From Acanthosepion esculentum (lineage: Eukaryota; Mollusca; Cephalopoda; Sepiida; Sepiidae), in contig OZ038485.1 of NCBI GenBank assembly GCA_964036315.1, positions 78,360,960 to 78,424,959 of the forward strand: DNA of 64,000 nt, written 5' to 3'. Below, piece by piece: positions 10,971 to 21,479 of the stretch (positions are counted from its first letter, which is position 1; every line of letters begins with the position of its first letter). Made by a program: the position numbers and the translations under genes. Below the pieces are notes generated by a model that was not told the DNA's origin, did not search any database, and saw only the letters and a program-made list of their open reading frames with translations.

Positions 10971-11751
10971 TAAAAGGAATACATTTTTAAAAGGAATACA
11001 TTTTCCTCATGTTCTTTTAATCTCTCATTGTTCGTTATCTGGAGTTCAAGGCTCACTGCAACAAATACAGAAAAAATTAGTTATAACTACGCCTAGGTAG
11101 GAAATGCTGAAAATGTTAGAACGTTGAAATTTAAAAAATATTTTACATATGTCTGGGTATATAGTCTAACCAATTTCATTTAGTTTCTTTACGTTTTTGC
11201 TTTTGTTTTATCACTTTTATTAGTAAATATCCCACATTATGATAGCAGAAGATCTACCAATAAACGTGAGGTGAGATGTTGTAAGAAACTGGACGCAAAT
11301 TTACTGTGGATGATTTTACGACTAAAGCATTTTCTATACACTTTCGTTATAATAAATTGTTTTCTCTTTTAATTAAAATAGCATTTTTACTACAAAATTA
11401 TGTCAAGAATCATTGCAACTAATGCAATGAGTGTCTTGTTTTGTAAAAGATCACTTTTGTGTTCATATAATATTTTATTTAAATTCCTCAAGGTTTCTCC
11501 TGTGTATTCCTTGTGGCAATTATTATAAGTGATAAGTTTTAGCTTATATTATTTTATTTTTTATTTCTTAAATCTTTCATTGTTTTAGAAATAGTTGTAA
11601 CAAATTTCATGTTCAACTTAGATAAATTTTATAACTTATATTAACGCTATTTAAGAAATCAAATTCACGTGAAGCATGTATAACGAATGAAAATAAAACA
11701 ACACAAAAATAAAAATAACAGAATTTCTTTCTTTCTCCATATCAGACATAT

Positions 11752-11880
11752 ACAAAATAACACACTTAATGAATGTTTTCGGATATGAAAATGTAACATT
11801 ATTTCTACAAACCATTTTTTAAAATTTTCAAATACTTTTCGTCTGTCTCACATGTTAATTAAGTAAAACAAATGTTTAAA
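11752..11880 (+). repeat. 129-bp direct repeat, copy 1
   Basis: Nearly identical to 12250-12378, with only a few substitutions. No coding potential recognised. Confidence 0.95.
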
Positions 11881-11996
11881 TGTGTCTCTAATGAAGTTTT
11901 AATAAAAGTTAAACATGTTAAATTTATAAACATTTCCTATTCGTTATTTATCCCAGCATAAATTCTTTTCATTCGAAGTTGTGATAGTGTTGGTAG

Positions 11997-12127
<131 letters not shown>

Positions 12128-12249
12128 TTTATATATCAGAACAATGTTAGGAAAAGTGTAATTTTTAAAAATATTTCTAAATAGAAGAAAGAACTATTCT
12201 GACACAGCAAACGAATCAAAATATATTATGAACATAAAAGGGATCTTTT

Positions 12250-12378
12250 ACAAAATAACACACTTAATGAATTTTTTCGGATATGAAAATGTAACATTAT
12301 TTCTACAAACCATTGTTTAAAATTTTCAAATACTTTTCGTCTGTCTCACATGTTAATTAAGTAAAACAATTGTTTAAA
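12250..12378 (+). repeat. 129-bp direct repeat, copy 2
   Basis: Offset 498 bases from copy 1 and almost unchanged, so the duplication is young compared with the decayed transposons around it. Confidence 0.95.
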
Positions 12379-12604
12379 CAGTGGAACATCTACTGAAAGT
12401 TTTAAATTGCTTTCACCAGCAACATGAATAAAAAAGTTGGACATATTTAATTTCTGAGCAATGTTTTCCCTCAATAGTAGTAGATAGATTCGCTTATTAT
12501 CTGGTTTATATTACTCCTCAGCCTTTTGAACAGGAGTAGAAGTTTATCATTTGTTTCCTGTTTCAGATTGGGCTTCCGGTTCCTTGTAAAGTCTTTTTAT
12601 TCTC

Positions 12605-12675
12605 GTTCACACCTATTATCCCATTGCGTCTTAGTGGCATTATCGCCTGGCTTGCGGTGAATTAATAAAACGAAA
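12605..12675 (+). mobile_element. L-A LINE 3'-UTR remnant
   Basis: TTAGTGGCATTATCGCCTGG and GCTTGCGGTGAATTAATAAA match the 3'-UTR motif seen after the L-A coding ends at 34900-34955 (plus), 38745-38770 (minus) and 50785-50840 (minus). Only the terminal part is left. Confidence 0.6.
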
Positions 12676-12679
12676 AATT

Positions 12680-14030
12680 GGGCTTAACACTCAGTGAAAT
12701 GTGTGTTCATGAAACATTTAATTTCATCATTTATGAAGAGGCTGATATATTTACTGTTATTATAATGATGAGCATTACTCGGGGTTATTGTTTAATGTAC
12801 GCATTCACAGCAGATTATTATGTGCGAATTGAAAATAAATACTTTGTTTAAATTAATATATTGGATATACTTCCTGCTCTTTTAGACAGTACACTTCCTA
12901 TCGTCTGAAACTCATATTTTCGGATTCAAGTCGAATCTGACATTTATCATGATTATCAGATACCATAACACGAGAGACTTGCAGTATGTTTACGCAATTA
13001 AAACTTAGCAAAACACTAATTTCTTATTTGATATAGACCAACCACTTACTTTAAATACATTAAAAACATACTCAGTAAATATGAACAAAAGGTTGAGATC
13101 AAATTTTTCGTCGAATTATGAGAAAGTCAGACTACTGAAGGCGGAATTACTGTACTTGTAGCTACACTTATAAAATGTGTTCATTCGAACAATATAAGAT
13201 GAAATTGTCTAACAGCGATTATGGCATGAAGATTTAATGAGCACTTGCATACTAACACCTTCAACATTTTTTTAGTTGATATGTATAGACCGAGAGTAGA
13301 ATAATACGTATTCTCCCACAAACTAAGTAGAATTACTCGGAAAAAGGAAATAGAAATAATTAGTAGTTTAATATTGTTTAGTATGAAGAGAATAAAATAA
13401 AGACAAGTTGCAAATTTCGAAAGGAAGGACGATGTTCTTGGCACTAAATCTTCGTAAGTGAGTTAGCCATTTTTAAATATGTCCATGAATGCTAGTGTCA
13501 TTAATAAATTATAAATAATAATTTATATACTATTCAAAAATATGAATAAATAGACCGATAGATCATAAACATAGAGTGTTACATGGGTAGAAGATTGCGT
13601 CTGACAGATGAGTTTTGAAAAATTGCATTAAAAGATTTAGCTATTTTCTGGACTCAGATATTTCTGGCAGAACTCATGCGGACTGTGTCATAGTTAAAGT
13701 AAGTGAATCTTTTTCATCAGTGCTAAACATCGATGTTTGAACCGCAATAAAAAGATGAGGTTTCGACTGTTGATTTTCAAAGTATGTAGGTTTACACTCT
13801 TAGCCATATCCTACGCTACGCTAGTAATATTACAAGGAAGATTTTTAAGCATACTAATGTTCCCCTTCGTGATGTCACCATCAATAGCGATGTTGTTTTG
13901 ATCGACAAAAAAATCAAACAAATAAGAGGAACTAAAAAAAAATACATATTTATTCAACATATTATATCGACGATACAATTCAGAGGTACACCCATTACCA
14001 TCGCCTTTGGCATTGAATTTTATTTCTAGA
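12680..14030. other. interval without recognised feature
   Basis: AT-rich, no supported gene or repeat. Open frames here look random. Confidence 0.5.
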
Positions 14031-14039
14031 ATTATTCTC

Positions 14040-14430
14040 TTTCCCGCCGGCGCAATGTTGCAAGCCTATTGATTCACTGTCGCTGTTTCCCTACCAGATG
14101 TTCACTTGAGCTCCTTTCTTCAGTTTCAACAGTTCAGACCTTTACAGCTGGAACACGCAATGCTACTCACATAGAATTGAATCAGCCTCATTTCCTCCAT
14201 CTTCCAAATGTGAGAAGAATATTTCACTCTGACAGCTTTTTTTCCAAGAACTGATACTGTGCAGAACAGACTCCAATATGGGGGCTTTCTCTAATACTTC
14301 AATATTAAACATGTCAAGGGTTAATTGTTATCTATCATCCTTATCATTATAACATTCTTACTACCCTCTGTTACGTTCATTTTGTACACCCCATTCATCA
14401 TTACCATTTTGATAGTAATCATCTAACTTG
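14040..14430 (+). pseudogene. L-A LINE C-terminal relic
   Basis: Frames read RRRNVASL (as in the SHRRNVASL block), then TVQTFTAGTRNATHIEL and NVRRIFHSDSFF, the last part of a CR1/Jockey-like ORF2; a shifted frame continues KHVKG and LLSIIL toward the normal NRYLS end. A 3'-UTR-like GCTTTAGAGTCATTTATTGAG block follows. Confidence 0.65.
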
Positions 14431-14439
14431 AATGGCTTT

Positions 14440-15270
14440 AGAGTCATTTATTGAGGGAAATTAAAAAAACAAGATTTTTTATGTGATAATGTTATTTTAT
14501 CCATAGAAGACATCTTGCTACCAACTTTTAATTTAAAGCAGATTTTTGAAAGCGACTATTAATGTCTACTCTAAGCGATAAAATTCTCTAGGCCAACTGC
14601 TCGTCGCATAACGAAGGCGGAATTTGGACAGAATGAAGTACCCCTAATAAGATAGTCATATCATTCTCTTTTATTAAAAATTGATTATGGATGTAAATGA
14701 ACAATTATGAAAAATGATATTATATCGCCTGAGAACCTTATTGCTAAAGATTTCAGTTTTGAAAACACGTGTTTTGTTGCCCTTCAATGTCATAGTCCAT
14801 CCTTACAAAAAATATCTCTATGAATATTTTATGCTACGCAGTCCATTCAAAATATTGAGTCTAATGTCCTCATATTGTTACAGATTATAAAAGAAACACA
14901 TCAAAACTTCATTCACTCTAGTGACTACAAACCACACAACACAGTAAATTCTGTGAGGAGATAAAAAGCGAAATAATACTCACTGTTGTATTTTAGCGAG
15001 GAATGCATTTCTATTTGGTTTATGAGGCAACGGTTTATCATTACTCCCTTACTATACCACTACTCCGCTATTGCTCTGAAGAGGGTTTAGTTATTTTTTA
15101 CTAAAACAAATTTAATATTTCTAGCATTACAGAAAAACTGATGAATAAGCAATGCATTTTGTAATTTTAAATAAAAAATTGTTTGTAAAATATTCGACAT
15201 TCAATCTGTAAGTAATACATAGAAAAATCGGAAAAAATTCATAAATTAAAGGAAGCTTGATTATCAAAAC
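14440..15270. other. interval without recognised feature
   Basis: AT-rich, no coding or RNA signature seen. Confidence 0.5.
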
Positions 15271-15273
15271 AGA

Positions 15274-15336
<63 letters not shown>
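15274..15336. repeat. (TATC)n microsatellite
   Basis: About 15 uninterrupted TATC units. Confidence 0.98.
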
Positions 15337-15590
15337 CTAGTACCGATAAAAATAACCGGATGATTTACGTATGATCGACTCTTTTAACTAGGATCAGAGG
15401 ATGTATGTGCTCTGCTGAGGATGAAAATGTGAAATATACGAGCGCTCAGTGAAAATTGTTAACCCCCAACACATGTTTGTGAATCACAGTAAATCATTAT
15501 GCGTCAATTAAAATGAATATTACTTGTTTTATATATATATATATGTGAGTTTACTGTTTTTTATTTTGTTTATATAATAGACCATCTTCA

Positions 15591-15927
15591 GGACATGGTT
15601 ATTGGAAACATATTTATATTTAAATTTAAGTTAAATACTAGACCGGGGTTCTTTAACATATCACCTTTCCTAGCAAGGTTAATGCTTGACAACCGTACCG
15701 ATAAGCTATAGTTTCAAATAGAATTCCCCCTTTTCACTTAAGATAAAATCTCTTTTTTGGGAGCGCGTTTTCGCGGCGCCGCCCACGCGGCGCCAGCGTA
15801 ACCGAATCCAAGAAAGAGAACACTGACTTTAGAATTTCAGTTTTTCTGTTTCTGACTAGTACTGTATCTATCGCCTCTTCATTTTAACTTAAATTTAAAT
15901 ATAAATATGTCTCCAATAACCATGTCC
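15591..15927. mobile_element. fold-back element with GC-rich core
   Basis: Arms 15591-15635 and 15883-15927 are inverted and match at 44 of 45 positions. The 247-bp interior holds a GC-rich block at about 15762-15800 with GCGGCGCC occurring twice around GCCCAC. No open frame. It resembles a MITE or a recent inverted duplication. CTGAAGA sits just outside the left arm on the minus strand, followed by AAAC without the preceding G. Confidence 0.8.
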
Positions 15928-16036
15928 TTTATTTAATTTATTTTCAATGTCTGTCCTCCTCTGGTAGACGCCTTGTTAATGAGAATAGGTTTGTGTTAGT
16001 GACTGGTGGGGGCGTAAGGTATCTTATCTTAGGGGC

Positions 16037-16275
16037 TGATGACAGCCGCGTACAGAACGGTTTGACTATCCCATGTTCCGTGATAGGTAATGAGTATGAC
16101 GACAAACACCTGAAGAAGGCCGGAGTGTATAACGGACGAAACTTTGTGAGGATAACCAAGATGAGCATGCTGGTTCGTATAGTAATGTATAAGACAGACA
16201 ACTGAAGAATGCCGAAGAGTAGAACGGCCAAACATTGTGAGCATAACAGTCAAGATGAGTATCCTTTTCGGAATA
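16037..16275 (+). repeat. tandem hammerhead-like modules
   Basis: Three copies of the SINE-A core module. At 16037: CTGATGA, AGCCG/CGGTT stem, GAAA lost. At 16110: CTGAAGA, A, GGCCG/CGGAC stem, GAAAC kept. At 16202: CTGAAGA, A, TGCCG/CGGCC stem, AAAC. Units two and three are 92 bases apart and align throughout. No tRNA head is present, so this is not an ordinary SINE copy. Confidence 0.65.
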
Positions 16276-16477
16276 ACAAAGCATATAATTTTAACGATAA
16301 TGTCTCATCTAAAAGCATTTCTGACATAAATTATTTTTAAGCCTTCTTTGTTTTTTCCATATTACTATTCCAAAGACCTCGGCAAATTTAAATCAATCCA
16401 GGTCCTTTCTCATCTGTTCAGTAGGCTGTAATGTGTGACTCTCAGGTGACCAGTCCATGTTAAGCAATACTTTTATC

Positions 16478-16580
16478 TTTTCTTCTCTATATGAGTTACA
16501 TCCACCGAAGTTAAGTAACGTCCAGCCAGGTCAGTACCTAGATGTGTGACCGCTTTGGAATATCAGGTGCTTCAATCTTG
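16478..16580 (+). pseudogene. 5S rRNA-derived sequence
   Basis: 16505-16580 follows the 3' two thirds of animal 5S rRNA: CCGAAGTTAAGTAACGTC (box A region), CAGCCAGGTCAGTACCTAGA, TGTGACCGC (box C region) and GGAATATCAGGTGCT. Several substitutions and a poor 5' part (about 16478-16504) rule out a working gene. It is either a 5S pseudogene or the head of a 5S-derived SINE. An L-A LINE end follows about 110 bases downstream. Confidence 0.8.
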
Positions 16581-16689
16581 GAAGTGCGAGTGGTGTAATG
16601 TATAACAACTCGGTATTGAAAATCGCAGCGTCCAAAGTGAGCTTTTGCACCTGTTGTGTAGTTCTACAACACATGATCAGTAGTCAACT

Positions 16690-16960
16690 TCTGCCTTTGT
16701 CTTACTCTACACTTTACATCTCCTCTACTTAACATATGCAAATAGGTACAATCCTATTTACTAATCTCCGCAGATGCTTCTCCGAACGCAACAATTTTAA
16801 CCTCTTCAAGTTAAGAATCAGTCGTTATCTATCCTCCATATCCAAATAATTCTCAATCCTTGCTTACTACGCCTACATTAATATCACACATCTCATTCAG
16901 TAACCCTCTACCTTGAGGCGCTCTTGAGCCTTGTATCAGATGAAAACTAGAAAAAATATT
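16690..16960 (+). pseudogene. L-A LINE C-terminal end with 3'-UTR
   Basis: A frame reads CFSERNNFNLFKLRISRYLS, the terminal block of CR1/Jockey-like ORF2, followed by GTAACCCTCTACCTTGAGG, which is shared with the 3' flank of the copy at 35490-35790. Upstream coding is lost. Confidence 0.6.
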
Positions 16961-16964
16961 TTTC

Positions 16965-17420
16965 GTCATATTGGTCTATTACGTTCCTAGACCAAGTTAA
17001 TATCGATAACCTTATGCTAATGAGGTAGTTGTTTCACAAAGATTCTTTTTAAAGTGTGTATTTTATTTCTATTTATTTTTTCTGGGAAGTGGGTTTTTTA
17101 AAATGAACATAATCTTTGCGGACGTGTACAGTTCTAAAATCCCTGCCAATGATTGTGTACCAAGACTTCCGATTTTCGTATTTATTACGTCTTACAGTTG
17201 TATAAAATAGGCTGTTTGATTAGTAGAATGTTATATTTGCACTATATTGTCACGTCTGATGCCTGACTTCGTGTAGAAAAGGCTTGGCATCACTCCAAAT
17301 GAATGGTGAACAACTTTGCTCATGTGAAAGAAGAGCTACTCTTCCACGTGTAACGTTTTTGATACACGTGCAAAAATGAATTACCAGTAGTAAAAGCGAG
17401 CGGTTTCTGTGAAATGCACA
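16965..17420. other. interval without recognised feature
   Basis: AT-rich, no supported feature. Confidence 0.4.
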
Positions 17421-17425
17421 TTTTA

Positions 17426-17478
17426 GATTAATGGTAAGAGCAGTGCATTGTGGATTATGAGGTCGATCAATCAAATAG
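17426..17478 (+). repeat. tRNA-like SINE head fragment
   Basis: TTAATGGTAAGAGCAGTGCA resembles a tRNA D-arm/A box and GAGGTCGATCAATC a B box, at tRNA-like spacing. No complete cloverleaf can be drawn and no body was recognised. Confidence 0.4.
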
Positions 17479-17811
17479 CAGAATGGTATTAAGGATTTAT
17501 CAAGAATTTTAAAAATCGCTGGTCTGTCCGTGCGTTTGAAACTGGTGGAAAGTTAGACATCATTTACAAGAATTCTCATTTTTTGAAAACCTTATTTTTC
17601 CATAAGTGTTCTTTACACCTAACAGAAAGTTCTGCAAAACTTCATATTTATTAAGCTGTACTGTATGAACTTTGAAATAAATAAGAAAGAATTTAACAGT
17701 GAAAAATAGGATAGAAAAGTTTACCACTCCATTTTCGAAAAAAAAAAATTCATACGTTTAAATTATCGTACTGGAGCTATTCCTCATCATAACTATTAGT
17801 ACACAAGATTA

Positions 17812-17890
17812 TAGACTATGTGGTTAAGAGGTTGATCCGTCAATTTGACCATATAGTAATTATGAGTTCAATCCTTGGACCAGGGAGTAC
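17812..17890 (+). repeat. tRNA-like SINE head fragment
   Basis: TATGTGGTTAAGAGGTTG (A-box-like) and GAGTTCAATCCTTGG (B-box-like) lie about 50 bases apart, the layout of a tRNA-derived SINE head. It is too diverged for a functional tRNA. Confidence 0.5.
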
Positions 17891-18519
17891 AGATTTACAT
17901 TCAATGGAAAGAGGGTGATCAATAGCTGAACAATACTAAATACAGACAAAATATTCCTAGACATTGATATCTCGAGCGATTATTTTTACATTTATTTTTT
18001 TTGATAAATCTGTTCAAATAATTGATTTCTCTGAGATGAAAATGCACAATGATTATTCATTATTGATTAGTATTTCCTTCATTTTGTTTCTTTTACTTTT
18101 TATTGCAACTGTCAGATCATCATTCTACGATCTGTAGTAATCAGTGAGAATAGGAAATAAATATTGGCACATATAAATAAAGATTCAAAGAAAAGAATAT
18201 ATCTATATGACGAAATTTGAATAATACCTACTGGTTGGCCTTCTTAGCCAAACCAGTAAGGTGCAAAATTAATCATTTCTTAAGGATAAAGGGTCTTATT
18301 TCTTATTTCTGACCCTCGGAAATTAAATATATCTTATTCCTGAAGACTTGTCTTCCAAGAAATAGCTCCCTATTTCCCGGACGGGGTAACATCAGTGATA
18401 CTCCTAGACATCGCCAGCGACATGCTGATTGGACTGTACAGATTTTAGATTCAGCCACACACAAATATTCTTGTACTCAAAAAAGCCTTGCACCACATCC
18501 CACTAAGTACCTCCTAACT

Positions 18520-18860
18520 ACTTTATTATTATTTTTATTACTATTACTTCCTTTGATTTCTGTTGTATACTCATTTCCTTCCTAGTTGCAACCAGAGACC
18601 AAAGGTCTGTAATGGAACCATGGCATTTTCACTGTGCATTTTTGTAAAAAAAAACAAACTGAAAGAGGCAATCTTAGACCACACACATTTTACATAGATA
18701 AATCGCTTCGTAAGGCGTGAGCTCTACGCGTGAGTATATATTTTTATATTTCTTTAAGGCTTAGGATACCAGGGATCCCTTCAATGAGCTTATCAGAACC
18801 TTTTCCAATCAAATCGAAGTTTCCTACTATAACTGGAATTACTGATGTTTTCATGTGCCA

Positions 18861-18866
<6 letters not shown>
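18520..18866 (-). pseudogene. L-R LINE 3' end, copy a
   Basis: Minus strand reads ICHMKTSVIPVIVGNF and KLIEGIPGILSLK, the last coding part of the L-R family, then the 3'-UTR block AACCAGAGACC-like region and a tail of interrupted ATT units at 18520-18552. It is cut at 18866, exactly where the ATT tail of copy b begins. Confidence 0.8.
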
Positions 18867-18922
<56 letters not shown>

Positions 18923-19013
18923 TCCTTTGATTTCTGGTGTGTGCATATTTCTTTGCGGGTTCCGCCCAGAGACCTAAGGTTAGAAATGGCATCATAACAT
19001 TTTCCACTGAACA

Positions 19014-19090
<77 letters not shown>

Positions 19091-20520
19091 TTTACATAGA
19101 TAAAACCCTTCGTAAGGTCTGGGCTGTATTCGTGAGAACATATTTTTTAATTTCTTTAAGGCATGAACTTCCAGAAAGCCTTTCAATTAGTCTACTGGAA
19201 TCTTTTCCAACCAATCCGAGGGCTCCAACTACAACAGGGCTTATTGATGTTCCCATGTGCCACATTTTGGAGATTTCGATTTCAAGGTCCTTGTAATTTG
19301 ATAGCTTTTTTAAGATCTTCAAAGATACATTTAATTTGTAGGGAGTGCCATATCAATAAGAAGGCACTTTTTTGTTTGCGGTCTCTAATAACAATGTCTG
19401 GGCGGTTAGCTTTGATTGTTCTGTCTGTGTGTATTGTGTAGTCCCATAAAATTGTAACAGGTCCTATCTCCGTAATCGGATCTGGGTGGTGCTCATACCA
19501 ATTCCTTACAGGTTCCTTCCAGTAGAAGTTGCAGATTTTCCAGTGCAGATATTGGCCCACTCTGTCATGACGGGTTTTATATTCAGTGGGTGCCAATACC
19601 GTGCAATCTGATACAAGATGATCAATTGTTTCTGGATATTTATCACAGAATTTGCATTTGGGGTTAACACAATATTTTAGTATGTATGCTTGATAATTTC
19701 TAGTTAACAAACATTGGTCCTGTGGAGCAAAGATAAAACCTTCGGTTTCAGCTTTTAACCCTGCACTACATAGTCACTGATGGGTACGGGGTTTGCCTAC
19801 ACCAGCTTGTTTGGTACAGGCAGAATATTGGCCATGAAACGGTTTATCTTGCCATTGTTTCTGTATCTGGTCGGTTGCATTTGCTTTTGCTTTCTTTTTT
19901 AAGTATTTTGCAGCTTCAGTCGGTGTATTGGGCTTTACTTGTATTTCTGCACCCATTTGAAACTCCCTTCTGAACTTGTTGGCTTCCTTTATTACGGAAT
20001 AAAGACGTTATTACTTTCATGCTCTTTGACACATATCATCATCCAATCTTCTGTAGTTTCCAGGTATCTTTAAATGCCAAGTGTAGTTTTGTAGGACAGT
20101 TTTAGTTGAACTAATCCTCTGCCTCATTCGGATCTGGGCATATACAGACGATCAACATCAGCTTTGAGATGATGCATACTGTAGCAAGTGAGAAGCCTTT
20201 TCATTTTGGCGTCCATTCGCTTAACGTCAGCTATGGTCCAGTTAAGGATGTTAAAACTGTATTGCACCACATGGATAGCCAAGGTGTTTATGGCTAATAT
20301 TCTGTTTTATGAATTCAGTTCGGTATTCGGTACCAGACGCACACGCCTGTAGTACTCCTTTCTTACCTTCTCCTTCATTTGGGTATGTTGTATACCATCT
20401 CCTTCGCTAATTCCTAGGTACTTATAGGCTTCTTGTTCCAGTTTCCTAATCTTTGTGACAAAGTCTAAATCTATTGAGGGTGTTTGTGTAATTCTACTTT
20501 TCTTGAATGTTACATTTGCA
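18867..20520 (-). pseudogene. L-R LINE, copy b (RT thumb to endonuclease and tail)
   Basis: The longest L-R copy. Minus strand, N to C: LEQEAYKYLGISEGDGIQ, KEYYRRVRLV, NTLAIHVVQYSFNIL and MDAKMKRLLTCYSMHHLK (region after the RT palm) at about 20450-20170; WQDKPFHGQY at about 19860; then LLTRNYQAYIL and the CCHC knuckle CKFCDKYPETIDHLVSDC, and RPDIVIRDRKQ of the restriction-like endonuclease. A frameshift after FLLI destroys the second endonuclease Asp. The C-terminus VVVGALGLVGKDSSRLIE continues in another frame to about 19090. The tail is (ATT)n at 18867-18921; an (AC)n tract sits in the 3'-UTR. LINEs with this endonuclease (R2, R4, NeSL, Hero groups) nick target DNA for target-primed reverse transcription. 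Confidence 0.85.
19017..19090. repeat. (AC)n microsatellite
   Basis: About 37 AC units inside the 3'-UTR of L-R copy b; the other L-R copies lack it, so it expanded after insertion. Confidence 0.97.
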
Positions 20521-20523
20521 CAT

Positions 20524-20566
20524 TTATCTTCTTCTTCTTCTTCTTCTTCTTCTTCTTCTTCTTCTT

Positions 20567-20644
<78 letters not shown>

Positions 20645-21060
20645 ATCATTATTTCCTTCCGGGTCCAAACCAAAGACGTAAGTTCATAAATGTCTTCAGG
20701 AAATTTTTCGCTGATCATTTTCGTAAAGCACCCCTAAGATCACACATATTTTACATAGATAAATATTTCCGTAATGTGTGACCTATACTTCTGAGTACAA
20801 CTTCTTTGTGGTTATTTAAGGTATAGGGTACCAGGAATACCTTTAATGAATCTATTGTAACCATTTCCAATAAATCTGAGAGATCCAACTACAACTGGAA
20901 CTATTGATGTCTTCATGTGCCACAGTTTTTAGATTTCCACTTTAAGATCCTTGTATTTTTATAGTCTTTTAAGATCTTCAAACATAGATTACAATCTGCA
21001 GGGACTGCCATGTCAATAAGAAAACAGATTATGTTTTTGTGGTTTTTATTCACAGGATGT
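20524..21060 (-). pseudogene. L-R LINE 3' end, copy c, with (TTC)n(TTA)n tail
   Basis: Minus strand reads CFLIDMAVPADCN (second endonuclease Asp region), then a broken SLVIVPV-type end and HTLRKYLSM. The 3'-UTR (about 20645-20745) ends in TTA units (20596-20642) and TTC units (20528-20595) on the plus strand, directly against the coding sequence of copy b. 5' truncated near 21060. Confidence 0.8.
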
Positions 21061-21289
21061 GTCAGTATTACAGTGCGCCACATGATGAAAAATGAACCTC
21101 GCCTTGAGCTACTCACGAGGCCATTATTATTCCGGTGGTTACCATTTACATTGACAGACTTATAAAACTAAAATAATAGACCAGGTATTGTGATTAAAGA
21201 CTACGAAAAAAATATTTTTAATCATTTCACGAATAAAAATATTTTTAATCATTTCACTACTGAGACGCAAGGGGTTTCTGAGTCTTAGA

Positions 21290-21475
21290 AAATATGCGGA
21301 ATAAAACACTATTAAGGAAAGAGTGCAAGAAAAGAACATGAATTAAACAGACAGAACATAATGAAAGGCAGTGCGTCTAATTATTTTAAGATCAGCGTAG
21401 AATGGCAAGCAAGAAGCCAGAAGAAAGTTCTAAAAACGAGAAGTGTGATAGAAGAAACTGTTATATGCAGTCTTA
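21290..21475 (-). pseudogene. L-A LINE C-terminal relic
   Basis: Minus strand reads NSFFYHTSRF and LLASCLPFYADLKII, equivalent to the NSFFPRTSRLWNSLP...NLFK end of L-A copies. Short and broken. Confidence 0.55.
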
Positions 21476-21479
21476 AAGC

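Noticed and set aside
15274..15336. Regular short repeats that could suggest a CRISPR array
   Set aside because: Simple (TATC)n without spacers, in a eukaryotic context.
19017..19090. His-Thr and Cys-Val repeat peptides
   Set aside because: Plain (AC)n microsatellite.
18937..19441. Plus-strand frames of 92 and 119 codons
   Set aside because: Antisense shadows of the L-R LINE and its (AC)n tract; the minus strand carries the real protein similarity. The same holds for 30861-31238 and 36610-36875.
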